The notes under the pieces are model-generated. The model saw only the letters and a program-made list of their open reading frames with translations, ran no database searches and had not been told where the DNA came from. From Bacteroidales bacterium (GTDB lineage Bacteria; Bacteroidota; Bacteroidia; Bacteroidales; UBA4181), in assembly GCA_031259205.1 (NCBI GenBank), contig JAIRLS010000009.1, positions 1 to 7,711 on the forward strand: a stretch of 7,711 nucleotides of DNA. The letters run 5' to 3'. The position numbers were made by a program, and so were the translations under genes. This document shows positions 6,277 to 7,711 of the stretch, in pieces (positions within the stretch are counted from its first letter, which is position 1; the number at the start of each line of letters is the position of its first letter).

Positions 6277-7711
6277 ATTTCAACGCCATACTTGAACAAT
6301 ACCGGCGCGAAGCCCTTTCCGAACACGACAAAGGAACACGCTTTGAACGCCTGATGCAACTTTATCTTCAGACGGAACCCTATTATGCTTCACGTTTCAG
6401 TAGGATTTGGATGTGGGATGAATTTCCATTCCGTAAGGATTTGGGCGGTCAAGATACGGGCATTGACCTGGTGGCACAAACCACTCACGATACATATTGG
6501 GCTATCCAATGCAAATGCTATCAGGAATCGGCTGTCATTGGCAAAGCAGAGGTAGACAGCTTCCTGACTACCACAGGACGCTCGTTTATGGACGATAACA
6601 GTATGACCACGCGCTTTGAACATTGTCTTTGGATTTCAACGACCAACAATTGGGGCGGCAATGCCGAACAGGCAATCCGCAACCATACGCCTGCCGTTTC
6701 ACGAATTTCGCTTTATCATTTGCAAAATAGCAAGGTTGATTGGGATAAACTTTCGCAAGGTTTGAGTGGCGAGCAATCCCGGAAGCCAAAACACCAACCC
6801 AGAGAACATCAGCAGAAAGCCATTGATGCAGCAGTGTCATACTATCAAAACGCCGACCGCGGCAAACTGATTATGGCTTGCGGTACAGGCAAAACTTTTA
6901 CTTCGCTACGAATCGCGGAACAACTTACAAATAATGAAGGTCTTGTCCTGTTTTTAGTCCCGTCGATTGCTTTGTTAGGACAAACGTTGGCAGAATGGAC
7001 GGCAAATGCTTCTCAACCCATAAATGCCATTTGTATCTGCTCCGACCCTGATGTAAGCAAACGCAAGGACAAAAATGAAGATTTGGACGGTTTCAGCGTA
7101 GTGGACTTGGCTTTGCCCGCCTCGACGGATGTTTCGGTTATACTTAAACAGTTGAAACAGGCCTCTGATAACACCGGAATGACCGTTGTTTTTTCTACCT
7201 ACCAATCCATTGACGTAATCGCCAAAGCGCAAAATTTGTTGATAGGGAATGGGGGGTGGAGAATGGGGAATACGCAGAAACAAATTAATCACGATTATAA
7301 TAATGTCAACAAAAACTCAAACATTCAAGGATTTAATGGTTTGGCAGGAGGCAATGAATCTTGTAGAAATGATTTATCAGGAAACCCAAGTTTACCCCAA
7401 AGAGGAAATTTACGGACTGACGAGCCAAACACGGAGAGCAGCAGCGTCCATTCCTGCGAATATAGCGGAAGGCAACGGACGGAAAAACAGGAAGGAGTAT
7501 CTGAATTTCCTGTCAATAGCCAACGGCTCGCTGACGGAATTGGAAACACATTTGTTGATAGCAGTGAGAATCAAATATTTGAACGAACAAAAAATGGAGA
7601 TAATTCAACCACAACTCAATATTGTGGGACGTTTACTGACGGCGCTCCGGAAATCCCTTGCGGAAAATCCCCATTCCCCATTCCCTATTCCCCATCCCCC
7701 GTTTTCGACCT
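6273..7711 (+). CDS. Mrr-like nuclease / SF2 helicase, probable type ISP restriction enzyme (partial, with in-frame insertion)
   Basis: 479 complete codons lie in the window and the gene runs off the right edge. Residues about 18-150 form an Mrr-like PD-(D/E)XK nuclease: GTRFERLM with Glu25, GGQDTGIDLVA with Asp65, and QCK with Gln79 and Lys81. A superfamily-2 ATPase follows: a Q-motif-like REHQQKAI (177-184), Walker A ACGTGKT (202-208), motif Ia LVPSIALLGQT (228-238), and VVFSTYQSIDVI (305-316). This order fits single-chain type ISP restriction-modification enzymes (LlaGI/LlaBIII), in which a DEAH box, methylase and target-recognition domain would follow. Such enzymes cut unmodified foreign DNA after translocation. 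From about residue 324 to 476 the sequence is not helicase: it is a foreign insert rich in Asn, Ser, Gly and Gln. The frame has no stop through it and resumes as V477-F-D-L, expected just before the DEAH box. The ATG overlaps the regulator stop. Confidence 0.82.
   Translation, partial: MNFNAILEQYRREALSEHDKGTRFERLMQLYLQTEPYYASRFSRIWMWDEFPFRKDLGGQDTGIDLVAQTTHDTYWAIQCKCYQESAVIGKAEVDSFLTTTGRSFMDDNSMTTRFEHCLWISTTNNWGGNAEQAIRNHTPAVSRISLYHLQNSKVDWDKLSQGLSGEQSRKPKHQPREHQQKAIDAAVSYYQNADRGKLIMACGTGKTFTSLRIAEQLTNNEGLVLFLVPSIALLGQTLAEWTANASQPINAICICSDPDVSKRKDKNEDLDGFSVVDLALPASTDVSVILKQLKQASDNTGMTVVFSTYQSIDVIAKAQNLLIGNGGWRMGNTQKQINHDYNNVNKNSNIQGFNGLAGGNESCRNDLSGNPSLPQRGNLRTDEPNTESSSVHSCEYSGRQRTEKQEGVSEFPVNSQRLADGIGNTFVDSSENQIFERTKNGDNSTTTQYCGTFTDGAPEIPCGKSPFPIPYSPSPVFD
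7245..7271 (+). repeat. Left inverted-repeat arm (GGGGAAT-like)
   Basis: This is a G-rich arm made of imperfect GGGGAAT-type units. Opposed to 7673-7699 it gives 22 Watson-Crick pairs, 3 G-U wobbles (G55, G56 and G58 of the 72xx numbering) and 2 A-C mismatches over 27 positions. A 13-base perfect inverted match in another register (7242-7254 with 7676-7688) shows that the repeats can pair in more than one way. Confidence 0.85.
7303..7711 (+). CDS. Four-helix-bundle protein, 23S rRNA intervening-sequence (IVP) family (partial)
   Basis: The ATG at 7303 opens a frame of at least 136 codons, still open at the window edge, in the +1 frame relative to the helicase. The family signature is clear: FKDLMVWQEAMNLVEMIY (8-25), YGLTSQTRRAAASIPANIAE (37-56), then GNGRKNRKEYLNFLSIANGS and LTELETHLLIA, the conserved segments of helices 1-3, and a fourth helix to about residue 119. 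Members are small RNA- or nucleic-acid-associated proteins of unknown activity, encoded in 23S rRNA intervening sequences or as free genes; the Avd protein of diversity-generating retroelements has the same fold. From residue 122 the chain is translated from the right repeat arm (NPHSPFPIPHPPF), so the tail is low-complexity and the stop lies in host sequence beyond the window. No Shine-Dalgarno is seen; the A/T-rich leader suits Bacteroidota. Confidence 0.88.
   Translation, partial: MSTKTQTFKDLMVWQEAMNLVEMIYQETQVYPKEEIYGLTSQTRRAAASIPANIAEGNGRKNRKEYLNFLSIANGSLTELETHLLIAVRIKYLNEQKMEIIQPQLNIVGRLLTALRKSLAENPHSPFPIPHPPFST
7673..7699 (+). repeat. Right inverted-repeat arm (ATTCCCC-like)
   Basis: This is a C-rich arm made of ATTCCCC-type heptamers, the partner of 7245-7271. 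It codes simultaneously for the Pro-rich tail of the four-helix-bundle protein and, in the host frame, for residues such as PFPIPYSPSP. Bases immediately after it (from 7701) read VFDL in the helicase frame. Confidence 0.85.

Larger units (their letters stand above)
7242..7700 (+). mobile_element. IVS-like insertion carrying a four-helix-bundle gene inside the helicase ORF
   Basis: A segment of about 455-460 bases interrupts the helicase between the STYQSIDVIAKAQNL coding part and the VFDL coding part. It is bounded by G-rich (left) and C-rich (right) inverted arms, 7245-7271 and 7673-7699, with a four-helix-bundle gene between them. In RNA this forms a 27-position stem closing a loop of about 401 bases. 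That is the layout of intervening sequences in bacterial 23S rRNA, whose loops often encode IVP proteins. Exact ends are uncertain by a few bases; 7242-7700 is 459 bases, i.e. 153 codons, and the host frame is kept. No transposase or target-site duplication is evident. It is called mobile by analogy and because it splits a conserved domain. Confidence 0.65.

Noticed and set aside
5723..6359. Minus-strand frames of 167-174 codons across the regulator gene
   Set aside because: They are antisense to a clear HTH gene and its promoter, overlap each other in different frames, and have no recognised motif.
7242..7700. Intein or group II intron
   Set aside because: There are no intein splice-block residues or homing nuclease, and no reverse transcriptase or intron domain V. 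The encoded protein is an IVP-type four-helix bundle in a different frame.
6273..7711. Helicase gene as a simple frameshifted pseudogene
   Set aside because: Codon-by-codon reading shows no stop, and the frame after the insert is the same as before it. The gene may be inactive, but it is not broken in frame within the window.
7303..7711. Avd protein of a diversity-generating retroelement
   Set aside because: The fold is shared, but no reverse transcriptase, template repeat or variable repeat is visible, and the inverted arms fit an intervening-sequence layout better.

Overview
The window looks like a chromosomal segment of a Bacteroidales bacterium (phylum Bacteroidota). The reasons are a secD-secF fusion of the Bacteroidota kind, promoter-like elements of the TTTG / TAnnTTTG type, starts without Shine-Dalgarno sequences, and short tandem G-rich repeats next to a four-helix-bundle (23S rRNA IVP family) gene.

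Layout. Positions 1-479 hold no convincing gene. They contain a terminator-like inverted repeat, a run of small hairpins, six tandem copies of an 8-mer, a 16-bp palindrome and a -7 promoter element leading into secDF (480-3551). A 115-base gap with one strong stem-loop separates secDF from ligA (3667-5697). Both are full-length housekeeping genes, for protein export and for DNA replication and repair. About 350 bases with no confident gene follow (5698-6051), ending in a good Bacteroidota-type promoter. This promoter drives a defence cassette: a small Xre-type regulator (6052-6276) overlapping by four bases (ATGA) the start of a large nuclease-helicase gene (6273 to beyond the window), probably the N-terminal part of a type ISP restriction-modification enzyme.

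The most interesting part is the last 470 bases. Inside the helicase domain, between the FSTYQSI segment and the expected DEAH box, lies an insertion of about 455-460 bases. It is bounded by 27-nt inverted repeats built from GGGGAAT-like units and carries a four-helix-bundle gene (start 7303) in the +1 frame relative to its host. The architecture matches the intervening sequences of bacterial 23S rRNA (a long stem with an IVP gene in the loop), but here it sits in a protein-coding gene. The host frame stays open through the whole insert and resumes in phase with V-F-D-L, the residues expected just before the DEAH box. The insert therefore appears to preserve the host reading frame and to code in two frames. 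It may be a mobile, ORF-tolerant relative of rRNA intervening sequences. Whether the helicase is made with a ~150-residue insert, cleaved at the RNA level, or inactivated cannot be decided from this sequence. Both the host gene and the nested gene run off the right edge.
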